Notes: generated from the sequence alone by a model not told the origin. A stretch of DNA of 64,000 nt from Liolophura sinensis (GCF_032854445.1 NC_088303.1:28191265-28255264), one strand, 5' to 3'; positions 45,227 through 61,365 are shown, counted from the first letter of the stretch. Numbers and translations: made by a program.

Positions 45227-48200
45227 CTGAAACGACAGATGATGGAATATTTACACGCACATGGATTTATCTAGTAGCTGGCTTCAGTACAAGTTACATG
45301 CCAAGAAGTACTCAGCCTAAAATATTTCAAAGATGTGATTAATATATTAAAAACATTGAGGATATTGCACAGTGTAGGTAGAATATCATAAATATTTTTC
45401 GAGTTAGAGGTGAAATTGACAACCCATGAGACGCAGTGGATTATCATTTCCACCTATCACAAGAAAAAGATTTTTGATGTTCTACATTCACTCTGCAATA
45501 TTCTATATATTATTTATATTTGACCATATAATGACTTTGAACAAGTTTAAGCAAATGTTTTTAGCTGTTGATCTTAACAGACTTGTGTATTTAGCGATAT
45601 GTTGTGTTTTATTGCGTGAAACAAGAATGTTAAAATTGACTGAACTTGTGTTGCGATGGCATTCCGCTGAGTTCAGATGGGAACGTCATAAAACAAAATG
45701 TTTCCTTGTGAGGTCATCGTGTCGGGGTGTGTAATAACAAAAGTGATATCTAACTTAGCCAGTGAGATATCACATTTGTGAAGGAAATCCTGACATTTAT
45801 CCTTTACATAAATACTGTAATAAAATGCATTATGACATATACACAAAATATACAAAAAAAAGGAGAAAAGGTTGAAGAATTACAGTCCATGTACAATGCT
45901 TGTCATGACAGTGAACTAAATATTCAATTTATTCATTTAACTTTAATAACAACCATCATGCATAGTCAGAGCCATGCAGAGAAGGCTACAGTAATATTGA
46001 AAAGGGGATGTAACTCTTCATGGCATATTCTAATATTGAAGCTTATGTTGATAGACACAAGTCAAAAGTATGCATCTCTTTTAGCAGCTAAAACTTCAGC
46101 CATGTGGACATCATCAAATACTATGTACCATATATTAATGGTACAGTACTGATGGAAAGTACAAGTACTGCATGGTTAGAACTGGCGATAATAGCACTTA
46201 TTATCATACAGGAAGATATCCAGGTTAAGTTTAAGAATGGTATAAAATACGTACCACTCTTTACCAAAGCAGATCTACACTTACATATTAGTATAAACAT
46301 CTGCATAGGGTAAGGATAGATAAAGTATTTTTCATGGCCTATTTGAGCAAAACAAGTGAATCCTGTATTAGAGGTTTATGCGTCTAACAGAAGCCCATGA
46401 AAGCGGGAAACTTCTCACACATGGAAAATGCTTACTTTTTACAGAACACCCATTGATAAGAGAAACACGCGTCTAGCCCAGGCGCTGTATGCCAGAGCCC
46501 CACCTGCAGATCTTACGAAACTGACATTTGGCTATCAAAGGGAGGTAAACAGTTTGTTGACGGAGTTACTGTATCACTGGTTTATCAGTTAGATCTCGTA
46601 CTAACATCGCCAGCTGGCTCAACAAACCTTACTTAGCCAAGGACTGCTTGTAAAAGAGCTGACTAGTTATACACAAATCTGGTTCCATTGGATAAAAGTG
46701 GACTTCACAGATAAACCCGGCAAATTTACCTTTACCCACTTTATAATTACTACAACTGACTGTGGTAGATGTTAGATAGATAGATATTTTTAAAGTGGGT
46801 ATGAAACATGCAAATATCTATACTCTGCTGAAGGAATCCAAGAAATGAAATCAACAGTTCAATTGCTTGACTTCATGTGCCTTGAAGCTTCAAATGTAGA
46901 AATTCAGCACATTTTGCCAGTCTCTCTAACAGGGTGAATAATTTTAGATCACTTGAACATTACTCAAATAAGGTTCATTCGAAATTTAGTTAAATTAATT
47001 GCGTTCAATCATTTATGTACGTACATTGCCTTTGTTTGCAAGTCATTTTTTTGCAACAGTTTTTGTGAAAAAGATTATTGAGGCATGCCTATTTTGCCCA
47101 TTCTCACACCAAACTCATCTTGTTTGAAGGTAACATTACAGCATAATGTGTCAAAGAAAATTGAGATCTGAAGGACAACAACAGTGAAAACAGTTAACAC
47201 AAACTACTACAACCTTTGTTGAAAACATCTACAAAAGAAAATCACACCCTCACAGTCAACCTTTTTTACCACAGTCATTTTTTTCATTAAAGATTCCACC
47301 TTACAAGAACTTCCTCTTCAACAAACCTCCTCTCTCACCTTCAGAGCAATCCTTCTTTGAAGTTCCACCCATTAAAGTTTGAAGTATTCAGTGCATGGAA
47401 AGAAGTGAAGAGTCTCTTGAGGGAGATAACTCAAGTGTTTGGCTACAGCCTTGTCACAGAGCCATCCAAACCACATTAAAATGTCACCTTTAGTTGAAGC
47501 GAGAGGTTAATAAAATGGCAGCTAAGTATAGGAGTACTATACTTCATTTCAAATAGTTGTGATGAAGCTCATAAAGCTTTCACATACAAAAAGAAAAAGA
47601 AATGTTTGGCAAATCCTTGCATTAAAGCCTAAACAATATCATATGAAAAAAAAAGTTTTGCAAAAGATGAACTTTTTACCTTATTTCAAAATAAGGTTTT
47701 CACTTATAAAATAAGTGTGTGATGATGCAGCTGAACAGGTTTTCATTAAATTCTGCATAAAAAAAAAATCCAACTTGAATTATTCCTAAAGTACAATATT
47801 TGTTAATTCATATAAGAAAATTATGAACACGAATGTACGCAAATTCCACACATTAAACACATTTTAATTCTTTCTGGAAAACTTTCGTCTCTGTTCAAAT
47901 CTAACCAGACAAACCAAGCTTCTCCTTTAAATCTGTGTTTTCTGTTAATAAGGGTGCTTGGTAAATAAACACTCATGAGTGATTTGTGTGCAATGATCAT
48001 AAAGGCTGATGTATGAGCTTTGAGAATGAAGTAACTATAAAGCCCACCCACCACACTGTTTACTCTGGGGGTAAACTATCCACTTGGAATCAATCTGCCT
48101 TAGTGTATGTTTAGGAGATGTTTAAAACACCTTGACAAATCTCTTTGGGTAATAAGTGTAACAGATGTCCCTTTGGGATTTGAGCTCACAAATTACAGGG

Positions 48201-51200
48201 CTATTAGAACTGCTACAGAAGACAGGCTATAGGGAGGGTGGAAGAGGAGGGGGAGGGAGGTATAGCTGTGCAAGAGAAAGGTTTTTATTTTTTTGATCAG
48301 GGAGGAAGGAGGAGAGAGGAAGAGTGGGTAGTGGGCTGTTTATCATTCTGGCAGGGAACATAAAATTGAGGTCAGTTGTGACCATGGTAATTACAGTAGG
48401 TCAAAAAAAATAAGTTGTAATTTTGCTATCCAAAACAGAGTTCAATTTCCCATGAGAAAGAGAGGCAAAGATACAAAATAAAAAAAGCTTGCAAAGCTTC
48501 ATAAACTATATGTGACAATCCCTAACGTTGACATGGAAAACACGAAAAAACATAATCCAAAAGCGGATGGGAGAATGCACTTCCGTAAATCTTCGTGCAT
48601 CATATTTTTTTTTTCAAAAGTCAGCTTACGGCATTCTAACAAAAAAAAGGCTTTCACAAGAATATAGTGTAGATATCTAAAATAGATCTCTATGAAATGT
48701 TGTACAAGTAGCTTCACAGTTGCTTCTGCAATTTTGACGTATTGGTCGCGAAAGTGTAAGTAAAGGAGAAACAAAGACATGGCAAAAATATCATGAGGAA
48801 AATATTGCGTAGGTGTGGGAATCAAATGACAACATTTACAGATTTCCAACTTTCCATACGCAAATGTAAATATATCTGCATCCACAAAGGCATCCCTGTA
48901 GGCCTCAATTACCAAAACAGGTCTGTGCCTGATAGAACTAAATTATTGTACATCTGATGCTTATCAAAAAGTAATTTTTTGTTTCCTGGTAAACTCGAGT
49001 ATAAATGATTGCCACCACCTGTAAGTAATTATCCGCAAATTTTCAGTTTATTCATTGGTCCTTCACTTAATAAGTCAATGTTTTAAAAGACATATATCTG
49101 TCCAAAGGCAAACGCTGACATCTTTGTTGGTGGTAGGACTTACAGCAGAAACAGTTCAATGAGCTGTGACCCTTTAAAAGACCACACAAGTTTGATGTAA
49201 CCTAAAGAATTTAACTTATGCGCACGACATTTAATACTAAGCTGCCCATCAAAGCCTACGATAAAATACCCTTTACCACTAGGATGGGAAGTGGGAAAAG
49301 ATATGCATACCGAGAGTTAACTTAACCAAAGAGGAATTTCTTGGTTAATTTAATCAATAAATAAACACTTTAAGTTGTCCAACCTTTACATGTACACCCG
49401 TCTATACTTCCAGAAAAATGAATGAATATATGTAAATGTAAATACATAAAAGTAATTATAAATATCTTCATGTAGAGATATATGTAATGTTTTTGGTTAA
49501 CTACAAAATCCATTTTAAACGTTTAGACTGGTAAGTGTGAGTCAGGGCAAAGTTAGGTAAATTGGGTCCAAAAACTGTAGCAGAAATTGCTCCTCTGTTA
49601 TAAATACATGTTTATTCTAAATTTGACTACAGAAAGTTTCTTTAAGTGTGTTTTTCACACTTAATAACCCCAGAAGATTTGGGGTTATGTGGGTGTATTT
49701 GATTAAAACTTTGCTGAACAGGTGAATCTCGGACTGGGCAAGTGGCTAGTCAATCAAACCAGTTGATCACACCTGTTAACCAATGCTAATTTCTTGCTAC
49801 TAATGAACAGGTGTGCAAACCAACAAAACAAACATAAACATGAACTAATTACCATGATTATCTTCACGTGTCAATAACTGGCTAAACAGGAAGAAGTGTT
49901 TAAGCCAAGACATATGGAGCATGTTTCCGGAATTATGAAGATTTGGGTATAGGAAACCAGCGAAGGAAAAAAAACAACCCCAAAAAACATTTCCTTTCAA
50001 GATCTGTTTATAATGTTAACATGTGTCACTGGGTAAGGTCATTGACACTGGGTGCAAACTCTATTCCCAAAGTCTAACCAGCAATTTCCTTCGATATGTG
50101 ATCATTAATACTTGTATAATGTCAGTCAAGGATATATACCTGTATATAAAATAAAATAGAGAGATTAGTGCACTTTCTGCATAATAGTGTATGAAATTGT
50201 TTTAAAATATGCAACTTGTATCTTAATTGTCCTGTGTAAGCATGCAGATACAGGGCCTGCTTTCACAAACTTTCCTAAATCAAGTTTTTGCATCTTTTCT
50301 AAAAAATGACATCACCTTGTTGCACTACAACCTAGGCAGCGTCTTTCACAAGAAATACGACTTGCAAAGTTCTGTAAATGTGATCTGGCCAAGGAAGATA
50401 ATTAAGCTCCCAACCCCCTGTCCCCCACAACTCCTACCAAAGGATGAGTTCATAATTAATTGTGTTATCTCTGGAAATGGTCATTATTATTGTTTTTTCT
50501 GTACTTATGCCCAAACTGAGTCCATCTTTTCAATGGAGTTGAAACTGTTAAGTACATGTGTACATGTTATTTGTATTTGAAAGGCTTCAAAGTTGGTCAG
50601 CAAACCATGTAAATGTGTCCATTTCAATACTGTGAGACATCTCCCTGATAAACATGATCAAAATAACGCTGTTAAAAGAATGAGCAAGCAAAGAAACAAT
50701 CCTATTGATGACTACAAGTAGAGTTTGACAAACAGACAGCCAAATCTCTATACATTATAATAGCCAGTGTGAAAAGGCGATTTCTGACCTTAGCCATTAA
50801 TTAAAACTTGAATATAATTTTAAAATTACTGTAAATGACCTAAACCTTTGCCCCAAAAAGAACGCTTTAGAGAGAAATAAATGTCACAAAATATTGGTTT
50901 TTATGGTGAAGCTTACATTTTTACAGTAGTACATCACCCGGCCTTCCAAACTGACCACAAAGCACCTGTCTAAGATCAAATGAACTCAGAATTATGCACA
51001 ATGTGCTGATTAGTCGTGGAGGGAAGTTGAGACTAATTGGAGTTCTAATTCAAAAGTTCACACTAAGTTTAACTTAGTTTAGTTATCATTATGTTCGTAA
51101 TTTGTTAACAAATATAAATTTTATCCTAATATAGAATTTTGTTTCAATGTTCCAATTTTTGTTTGTTAGCTTAGGGGTTTAACTTAGCTTTTGGTATTAT

Positions 51201-54200
51201 TTAAGTCATTCCCTTACAGTCTCTCCTTGCAACACTGAATGAGCTAGCCTTAAAGCAAACATATTTACACTCTATAGTGCTGCTTCACTGAAATGCAATG
51301 CTGAGGACAGCAGGCATGAGGCCCAATCACAACACAGTGTATGTGATGACACCAGGCACACCAGTTGATTGGAATACCCTTATGGTAAGAAGGTGTGGAG
51401 ATTGTTTTAGGTGTGAAGTAACTGAACCTTTGCCCCAATGCAGGATCACAAAGTTGCCTTAAACATACATGTCAAATTCCAAATTTCTTCAAAATAGTTC
51501 ACTGCTAAAAAAAATTGTCACTTTCAGGTAATTTTTATTTTAATTCTAAGACTTGTCTTAGATCTTGAAGACTGAAAATGAGCGTTGAAGTTCAAATCTT
51601 AGTTCAGGGAGGCTATAGTACGACCAGCCACAAAAGGTTGAGTGGAATCGTGGCCTATCCTCTGAAGCTGTTTTAGACTTCAGTCAATACTTGAAATTCC
51701 ATTTCAGAAAATATATCTGTGGCCATAGAAGTTAAAACTTTGATAACTTCAAAAATGTTATCTTTAAAAGACAACAGGCTTGAGTTAGAAATGATTTTGT
51801 GGCATTTAGAGGTCTGCCAGACCTCTAAATACAGTGGAGATTTCAAATTTGGAACAAAGTCAAAAGTGCTTTTATGGAGCTGGCTCCTGATTCTTGGGGA
51901 GTTATAAATCTTGAACTGGATGTAACTTATGTATATTGATGGGGGTGGGGGGTGGGGGCCGTTTGCTTGCTTTTATGTTTCAGATGTATATGGTGCTCTG
52001 TGTACAATCTGAGCCTGGAGATCCGACTAAATCACAGACTCACTTTATGTGCTTTACTGCTGATTTCATGTTAGGGATAAATAGCTGCCAGATGAAACAT
52101 CTCATCACGCCAAGTCGATATCATGCCATATTGCGCGAACCGCAGATTTACGAGTAATCGGAGACGCCACATTTAACCTCAGAGCCCTGACTGAACTAGG
52201 AAATAAGCTACATGTGGGGCTCTGAATGGAAACTGAAAATGTCAGTGGCCATTTGCACCAACACTATTTACTCTGTAGTGTAGGAGAAAAAAAAATGGTT
52301 GACCAAAGGACTGTAGTATAGTGGCAAGGGATGGGAATGCCAGGATAACCAGATAAAGCTCACAAACCAGAGGCAGCGTGGGGAGCCTAGGCCACAGCCA
52401 CTAAACTCCACAGTCACCAGCTGTGCAAATAGGCAGTGTGACTCAAACTCTGTCAGGCCAAATATGATGGTTTAATATCTTGCAGGAGTGAAAAAATATT
52501 ATTTCTGTAAATATTGCTTTTATGCTAGAAGGGCTCACTCCATCTCCTGAGCATCTAGCGGTATGTAAGGAGGCAAACATGGGTCTTCAATTCCTGGTCT
52601 CAAATCAAACACCCACCCACCCACCCCTGACTTCTCATCCCGGCTTCCCTCTTTGATCGGCAGGCTATTATCCTAGTTGTCAATCCCAGTCAATTGACAG
52701 CCATTAATGTCTCGTTGTTTTTCAGGTCATCATGGACATGTGATCCTGGTCAGCAGGAAGTGCCATGTTATGACTTGACTTTTTTTTTTGTTGGAATCTA
52801 CTTTTTTCCCCCTCTTTCCATTATTTTCCTTTCTGACATGATTTTTGTATTTGTTTGGCAGTGAAAAAAACTGGGATGTAACTACTAGCTCTAGTTGTTC
52901 AACATATTTGCCTGTAAAGTTGGTCTATATTTTAGGATACTAGTATACTTAAAATAAAAAATATTATTACGCAGGTTTTCCAAAAATAAAGACCTGGCCA
53001 ATTTTGACTGAAGTCTGAAATATAAGAATTATAACATACAGTGCAACTAAAAACTATTCTCGTTTTTTCCTTTTTGAATGATAAATTTTGAGCTGCATGT
53101 TTTTCACCACTACATAATTATGGCTTGCTGAAGCCACAAACAGATCTTACACAGGAGATTCTGTCCCATCATTACAGACTTTTTCTGCATGAACAGCTGG
53201 TTTTCTTAACCATTCTTAACCAAACACAGTTCAACAGGAAACGATAAGCCATATGACACTGATTGGTTAATATCCAAGTCAAGATGGACCAATTAGATCC
53301 TCATCATAAATCTGCCGTGTCAGCCATTGGTGGTTGCTATGACAGCTGCCTGTGTCAAACAGAATTGTCATGTCTTGTTTGATAAATAAAGTGGAAGTGT
53401 TTAGAACTTTCGATTCAGTTTGCTTTGACAGATTTTGGAGGGAGTCAATTTTACTGCTGTTTAGCATCGTTTTGATTTAAATCTAGCGACAATAAATATA
53501 CAAAATGTAAGAAAAATTTTCCCTACCTTTCCTAGAGATAAATCTAACCACTTTTGCAAAAGCACCTGCACTGTAAACTGTATGCATTTTAGCATTTCAA
53601 ATCTGACAGGGGTTAACAGACTTATAAGCTAGTAGTAGAAACAAAGACAAGAAGGGTTTTGGAATTATAAACACTATGTAATAACACGGGAAGCATTATT
53701 ACACTTACACACGAAATATTATGATTCATCTAAAGGTTAGCATTTTTCAAGTAACACCTTTTGCTTGATTCTGATGGATTCATTCACCTAACAAGTGCCA
53801 CTCTGGACATTGATGGGATGTTTGAGTAATTTCTTATCACAAAACTTTAGATGTTTGCATCCAAGGTATCATTTTAAAGTCCCTGCAATATGCTAATGGG
53901 CCAGACTTTAGCTGACATATCGTACTATCTGTGTCACTGTGTATCAATCTAAATAACGGCTATCAGTTTCCGAAAGTGATGTATATGCAAGGGTATTTTC
54001 ATGGGAATCGCTCAATTCTGATGATTAAATGCTTCATACATTAATTCTACTTGGATGAGCTTAACCTCCTTCTGTCCAGTCATATTAACACTAAACTAAA
54101 ACATTTCCTGCACGGTTAAATTGTACTATGTGTTAAATGCAGAATGCATGTCAACACCAAAACATCGCTGACAATTTTCTAATGCTTCATCTGATTCGCA

Positions 54201-56068
54201 CAATACAAATGTAATTTATTAATTTTACAAATATAATTTTTTTACTGAATAATGGAGAATATACAATCAACATGCAATTTTGATTTACATGAGCAGTGGT
54301 GCACACACTATTGTATAATGAACCTGTTGCCAATTATTAACAGGTACAGTATTAATGCAGATGGAACACATTGCATTGGAAAACCGAGAAATATGGAAAA
54401 CTACACTGTATGCACAGATCAGAAGTGAAAATTCATGGTTTTATCAACATATTTTTTTTCATAATTTTAAATGCTCACGACTTTTCTTTATGATAATTCA
54501 GAACTGGGACCTTTATATGTTTATTCAGGTTTAGTCATGGCTAAGTAGGTTTTTTTTTCTGACTATTCAGGTTTTTTAATGACCATGGTTCCCAAATTAG
54601 TCACCGACCTTATATGTACTCTGCACTGCTGGACCACTAAGGCCAAAGCAAATGACCACTGGCTACATCATCTGCCTCTGTAAACTGACATGGCCACAGA
54701 ACAAATTTACTTTGACAGTTCGGACCAAATGAAAATCCCTGTTGAAAATTCATAGGTATTGACCCTCATGCTGGAACCACTGCTGGCCCTTTGTGAGTGT
54801 GAAGAGACAGACATCCCTTGGGACTTGGGCCGTTGTCTCAAACAAGCCGTAAAGCTAGCTGCGTATTTCCCCGGGTTAACCCAGGGACTATGTTTAACGA
54901 CCATGTTTTAACAAAGGTGAACAAAATGAATAATACAATAACTGCCTGACAAAGGCCTTTCGACCTACAAGAGGTTAACATTCTCAAGAGAAGGTTATTC
55001 ACAGTTAAGAGGTCTTAACATATATTTGTGTGAAACTACCCTAAATGACCATACACTTCGTCCATGACTGACTTGCCAATTTTTGATGAATCTGAGAATT
55101 TTATTGACTTCTAGACAGGTGTTCTGAGGTTTGCTTGGAACATGTGATGATATTCTACTGGAGAACTGTACGTACTTTTCAGCAGCAAATAATATTTTGT
55201 GGCATATAAATGCACATTTGTGGGAGAAATTTTATGTCATTTACAGTATATTATATATCTACATTGGCCTACACATGCACAAATAGCAATGCTCAGTGGC
55301 TGCCTGTTTCAGCTGTTACTTTGTTTTGTGTGTCAGTCCTTTGGTCAAAGTTTTGGCATCCTAGCTTTTTAACACGAATCTCTTATCTTTTAATACGTAT
55401 ATAAGCCAATCACTTGATGAGGGGCCTGTGTGCAAGAAGACACGAATTTCCCGCTATCGGATGTCTATATTGTGAATTTACACTTGTTACTGCATGTATA
55501 GGGCACAAATGTGCATAACTTTGTACTAACAGAAGTGGTACAAAAAGAACACTCTGTCTTAGCTGTGCATACATATATACTTCTGTGCTTATACAAACCA
55601 AATGCACAACATAAAATGTATTTTTGAAACCTTGAAATATGCATGCATTAGTTCAACCATACTTTTCCTAAAAAGTTTTAGTTTGACCATACTTTTCCTA
55701 CTAATACAAATACTAAATCAAAAATATAATGCATACATGCATGTGTAGAGAAACAGCTTAAAAGTTTGTGAATTCAGAATTGGTTGCATAAATGAAGATT
55801 GCAGTTACATGTTAACACAATTCACTCATAAAGCAGATAGCTACAAATTTCTGCAGAGTGTTCCACATTCTTTTATCGTTGGAGCAGACAGGTATATCGT
55901 GGTACTTAAGCTATATATGACCTGTCTACACATTACTTAATACATGGACAGAACTAATTAACTAACAACCTAGAAAGTGAGTATATTGCACATATACCTG
56001 GTCATGATCACCCAACCGGCCTATAGTAAATCTTTAATACCTCAATCCCCCTAGGGGAAAAGCTGATG

Positions 56069-56550
56069 GGCACAGTGAGAAAAGGCTGTCCAGGCTAGAC
56101 TGGTCAGTGACAGGATTATAGGTTGCATGTCTAGTCTGCTGGCTACAAGTAATTAAAACCTTGGGACTGACCAGCTGGAACCACCAGCAGCCGGCTAACT
56201 GAGCAGACCAGGCTGTGCCGGGATGGGCGAACAGATTAATAATGACAATGGAAAAGCCATAGGAAAAACTTAATCAATCTGGCTTGTAACATATGATACA
56301 CTGTTGGGAGAATGAACTCAACAAAACATAAAGTTTGAGTTATTGAAAAGTCACATGATCAATAATGAAGTTAAGATAGAGCTCAATTTATTTGTCACAG
56401 TTTGTCCGTAATGAATGTGATTTGAATAGCATTTGTATAGTATTTATTCACAATAAATATATTTACAGTAAACATGTAACCCAGGTACACGGGTATAGTG
56501 AGAAAAGGCTGTCCAGACTAGAGTGGTCAGTGACAGGATTATAGGGTACA
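56069..56550. repeat. direct repeat pair of about 60 bp
   Basis: CAGTGAGAAAAGGCTGTCCA then CTGGTCAGTGACAGGATTAT (56069-56130) recurs at about 56491-56550 with a few changes. The copies are 420 bp apart and in the same orientation. Confidence 0.8.
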
Positions 56551-56663
56551 TTGACAGGATTCTGGGTATATTTCAATCCACAGTGATATCTATCGGTAAA
56601 CACAAATTTAAGAATGAAACAGAACCAAAGTTTTCAATGCACTTTTTGCATTTGCTTGTGAAA

Positions 56664-56965
56664 GACAGTAACTTTTGTAAAGGACAGTAAGTTCTGTAAA
56701 GGATCTTAAGTTCTGTAAAGGACAGTAAGTTCTGTAAAGGACAGTAAGTTCTGTAAAGGACAGTAGGTTCTGTAAAGGACAGTAAGTTCTGTAAAGGACA
56801 GTAGGTTCTGTAAAGGACAGTATGTTCTGTAAAGGACAGTATTTTCTGTGAAGGGCAGTAAGTTCTGTAAAGGACAGTAGGTTCTGTGAAGGGCAGTAAG
56901 TTCTGTAAAGGACAGTAAGTTCTGTAAAGGACAGTAAGTTCTGTAAAGGACAGTAGCTTTCGTAA
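56664..56965. repeat. 19-bp minisatellite
   Basis: About 16 copies of AGTTCTGTAAAGGACAGTA with single-base variants (AGGTTCTG, TATGTTCTG, GTGAAGGGCAG). Confidence 0.95.
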
Positions 56966-58014
56966 AGAATAATAACTATTAGATTAGCAAAAATGTTGAA
57001 GTCAATTCATGTACATAACCATGCAATGTTAATCTCCTTAGGCACAGGACCGTAGCTGTAGGCCTACTCAACCTCTGCTGAATAGCCTGCACATCTGGCA
57101 TACGGCGACGTAAATATGGCTATTTAAAATAATCCTGGCCGACCAATGGAAATGACTGTACTATCTCTTGGCCGGAAGTTGTTAACAGTAAATGACAGTT
57201 GACATGTGCAGACATTTAAAGCTTACACAAATGATGCGATTCGATATCCACAACAAGTGAAAAATGGAAATATTCTGTTGATTTCAAGGCATACTGTAAA
57301 AGTTATTTAGCGCAACTAGATCAACAGTGAACAATGGTGGTGTTGTAGCCCAGCAGCGGGATTTGACGAAGAAAAGCAAGCTCTCGAAAGGAGCTCCTGG
57401 AGGCTTTCCATTTTGTCTTCCCCTGGCGTTGTTGTTGGGGAAGGAGAGGGTATTGCTTCACACGTTTTTCTGTGCAATTAAATAAATTGGGAAAGGCTGT
57501 GTTGAAAGAGGAAACCTGCATATGACAGAGGTAGAATAACTGCAAGCAATGGGCACCGAGAAAGCAGAGTGCCTGTTGATCGGCAGTCCCATCTCCCCGC
57601 ATGTTTGTTGTTAGCGCAACAGTGTATATTATTTATCGAACATTCCCAAGTTTTTAAAGCAGATATTTGATTTAAGGTCACGCGTGGAAAGGTATATTTC
57701 CTTTACCTTAGGGTAACCACATTACCTTATGGAAAATCGTCATAAAGAGATTTTCTGTTTGCAGCTTTCATTAGAGCCCTTACTCCCTGCACATAAGGGT
57801 GGACATAAAACATGGTGTACATTCCCCTTCTCTCACCATATGTGGGGCCTTGGTGACAATTTATAGGGGTCAAAGGTGCCCAAATGACCAGTTGCATGGT
57901 CTATTAAAGACCACATTGTCTTAATATATAATCTGTACAGTGTCTTGAGTGTTCAACAACAATCAAATAAATAAATAAACCTGGTACACTCCATGTAAAT
58001 GAACTGTACCACCT

Positions 58015-58105
58015 GTACACCTATAATACTGTACAGGTGTATAATACTGTACAGGTGTATAATACTGTACAGGTGTATAATACTGTACAGGTGTATAATA
58101 CCGCT
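58015..58105. repeat. 18-bp minisatellite
   Basis: Five nearly identical copies of ATAATACTGTACAGGTGT. Confidence 0.95.
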
Positions 58106-61100
58106 TGGACACACCATTTCTCTTTCATGTTTTTATGGAGTTCCTAGTGTATTTTAGCTACAGGTTTCAGGTAGAACACTTGAAACAGTAACTAGTATGA
58201 TTATGATGGGAAATAAATGATGGCTGAGTGAAACCCTCACTGTAGTAAACACTTTTTCATTGACAGAAGACAAACACACCCTTACCCCATTCTATTACCA
58301 ATGGCTTCTACATGTATCTTATTATTAATAGCAGGGTACAGGCATGGCTCTGTGTTCAGGTGATGAATTCCTAATTGCAGGTTCAGTTTAGGGAATTTCC
58401 AGGTTCCCTTGCTCTCATTGTGACAATAAGCGGTACTCCAAGGGTTATTCACGCATTTCACATTAAAGGAGGACAACCTCTCTTCCTTCAGTGTGAAAGT
58501 AAGCAAACAACTTGCCCAAGAACAGTGGCTTATCTCTGGTTTTCTTCAACCATAATAAAACTGACCACCCACCTTTGTACAAGCCAAGTATAGTGTTAAA
58601 AAAATCAATTAAGAAAAGAATTTAATACCCATTGATCAGTTCATCGGGTCACTAAATATTTGTGTTAAACCAAACTAAGATACATGTATATCCTTGCCCT
58701 ATTTTGATAACTAAACCACATACATATCATGGACATACTGTATCTGGAGAGTTACTCAATCTGAATAAAGGCCTTTTCACCACCACAACATTGTTTACAT
58801 CCACTGATTGTCTTAATATACTGACAGGCCTAAGTCTGATTGATAACTAATTTTCTTCCACTGTACATGTAATTAGATAAACATTTATGCCTCTTGTTTA
58901 AAGCTTTCACCTGAGACTTTGTAATCAAGTGACACAACAATAACAACTGGGATATCCAATTTTATTTGACTTTGTTCTAAGCATTTTGTTGACAGCATGA
59001 TTTCCCTGCTCCAGTCTAACAGGATAGAAAAAGATCTTTTCCCTGTAGAATGGCTTGTAGACATGGTCTCTGATATGTGCGCAGCTCTTTTATCCTGAAT
59101 TTGTGACAAACCATGACCTCAGCTTCCTTGCTATATCTCAAACTCATGTTCTTTATACGACATGTTACTTCTGCCAGTCCTGGGTTAATGATGAATATTA
59201 ATGAAGACACATTCCTCCCCCCCCCCCCCATCCCCTCACTTCAACAATGAAAATTTGTAGTCTTTTGCAAAGGCGTTTTTCTCAAAAGGAGCATTCACTG
59301 GCTAACACTGATTGCATCACTGTCTTCTTGTATCAGAATATGACGAGCCAGTAGGTCAGGACGGTCTGGCGTGAGAGAGTAATGCAATGTCAAATTACCC
59401 AAAGGTTTCACTTTTTTTCATTACATTAATTTGCAATTACTAATGGCAATTATTTCTGACTCTATCCCAAGGAGAACCTGGTAATATATGTAGACATATC
59501 TGTCTTCTTGAAATCTACTCATATAGAGAGATACGTGTATGTAATCATGTAAATATAAATATCATCTTGGAAAAAAAAATAATGAGTATACAGAGAATTA
59601 TGTGCAAGACAAAAACACATTCCCAGCCATGATCTGTCTTAGGCATATGCTTTCAGTTTTTCCCCATATTCTTGCTGTAGGCCATCATTACGTCTCTGAA
59701 TTCGAGAGGAATCAAGAAAAAATGGTCATCTCTTAAATCAGGGGATGATGGCTAGCACAAGCTGAAGCCGGCAGAGCTTTCCTGAAGCCACACAGCTGAC
59801 AACTGGGGTTTTCAATGACATACACTGTAAATGGTCAATCTTTCTCGCAGAAAGTCAGATAATATTTATGAAGCTATTGCTTAGATTAAAGGAGACTGAC
59901 AGAAATCAACTGACTAGGGGTGACCCAGACAGTACATTGCTGGGTTTTCATCGTGAAATGATTGTATCTAATGCTGTCATATGTTCTCTGCCCTAACTTG
60001 CTAAGAAAAGTCATAGTTGACTTGCAATGTCACAATTTCATTTTTCCATCAAGTTGAGTTGTTCTTAACAATACTTCACTAATGGATTGGCAAAACTCTT
60101 AGATATGTCAACGTTTTCTCTTCAGACTAAATCAGGCTACAAGTGGAATTAAACTTAATCACTCAAACTTTTATTAAATCAGGTCTAAGAGGAAAGATAA
60201 GATGTTCAAATATTTAAAGCCTCAGCACTTTTATTGAAATATTTAGTGAAAAAAGAACCAATCTTACGCAGACTTGATAGTAGTCATACATTCATGTCTG
60301 GAGAAGATGGCAAAGCCACTTCCGTGAGTGAGCTCGTGGTGAGCTACATGGGATGTTACTGGCATGTCACTGAAAGGTTTCAGACAGATTAATTCTGACT
60401 ATACTTTAATATACCTTTCTCTAGTTTTTATCCCTCATAAGGAAATGATGATATACACATGAAAAAACCCCCAAAAAACAAGAAGAAACCATTTCCTCTC
60501 ATAAATATGTTAGATAAGATGAAGCCTGAATGAAAGACGTTCCCTAATCTTCATTTTGATAAGCCTGCATTATTTAATCCACGACTACAGAGGCGCTTGT
60601 CTGCAAAAGTTGTATTATAGCCTTCTGATATTTCAGGATAAGTTCTCCTGCCAAGCACAGATCAACACAAACCCATGAAAAGATGAGATGTTGCTCGTAA
60701 TCGCCAGCAGTAAAAGCAGACCTACCACAAAGCCTGCTGCCAGGAAGGCCATTTGTAAAACTGCAAGCTTATAATACAAATATTATGCCAAAAGCAACAA
60801 GAGAGCTGGATGTATCAGATACTCATTAGCACAGTGTTGTTATTATCAAACCTAGATGACCTTGTGGTCCAATATCATTTAACAACCTATGGACTATCGT
60901 AAATGCCAGAGGAATTACTCTGGAATTCTAGCCTGAACACAACGGAACTGACAAGCAATGCCAGATTACAATGACACCGTATAACAAAAGTGTGTATGCT
61001 GACTTTTTTTTCCATTGTAGAAAGCCACATGGCAGACTGTATTGGGATATCTATACTGTTACAGGCAATATGATAACCACAAATAATCATCATAGCTCAG

Positions 61101-61365
61101 AATTTTAGCGCAAAAAACCTGATCTGCCCGAAGGCTATTTCCTGTCGCAAGTTGATAGGACAAAAATTATCGTGGGCTTTTGTGTCCGTACATCACAAAA
61201 ATCTGCCCATCAATCCGGTGATGGTGGCCCTCAGGCTCCACTGCCATCAAATCTCTTCATTGAAGAGAAAACCAACGCACATAACAAAACATCTGCAGCC
61301 TTCACCCCGTCCCGTCCTTCCAAACTCTAAGCAGGCTAAGCAATGTTTGTGTACACTATACAGAA

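Noticed and set aside
48499-48915. A 138-codon minus-strand frame right of K1
   Set aside because: Low-complexity Phe/Leu/Lys-rich composition typical of AT-rich noncoding DNA; no NtA similarity and no plausible junction to K1.
50227-50580. A 117-codon plus-strand frame
   Set aside because: No domain; the stretch CTTTCACAAGAAATACGACTTG resembles common dispersed repeats rather than coding sequence.
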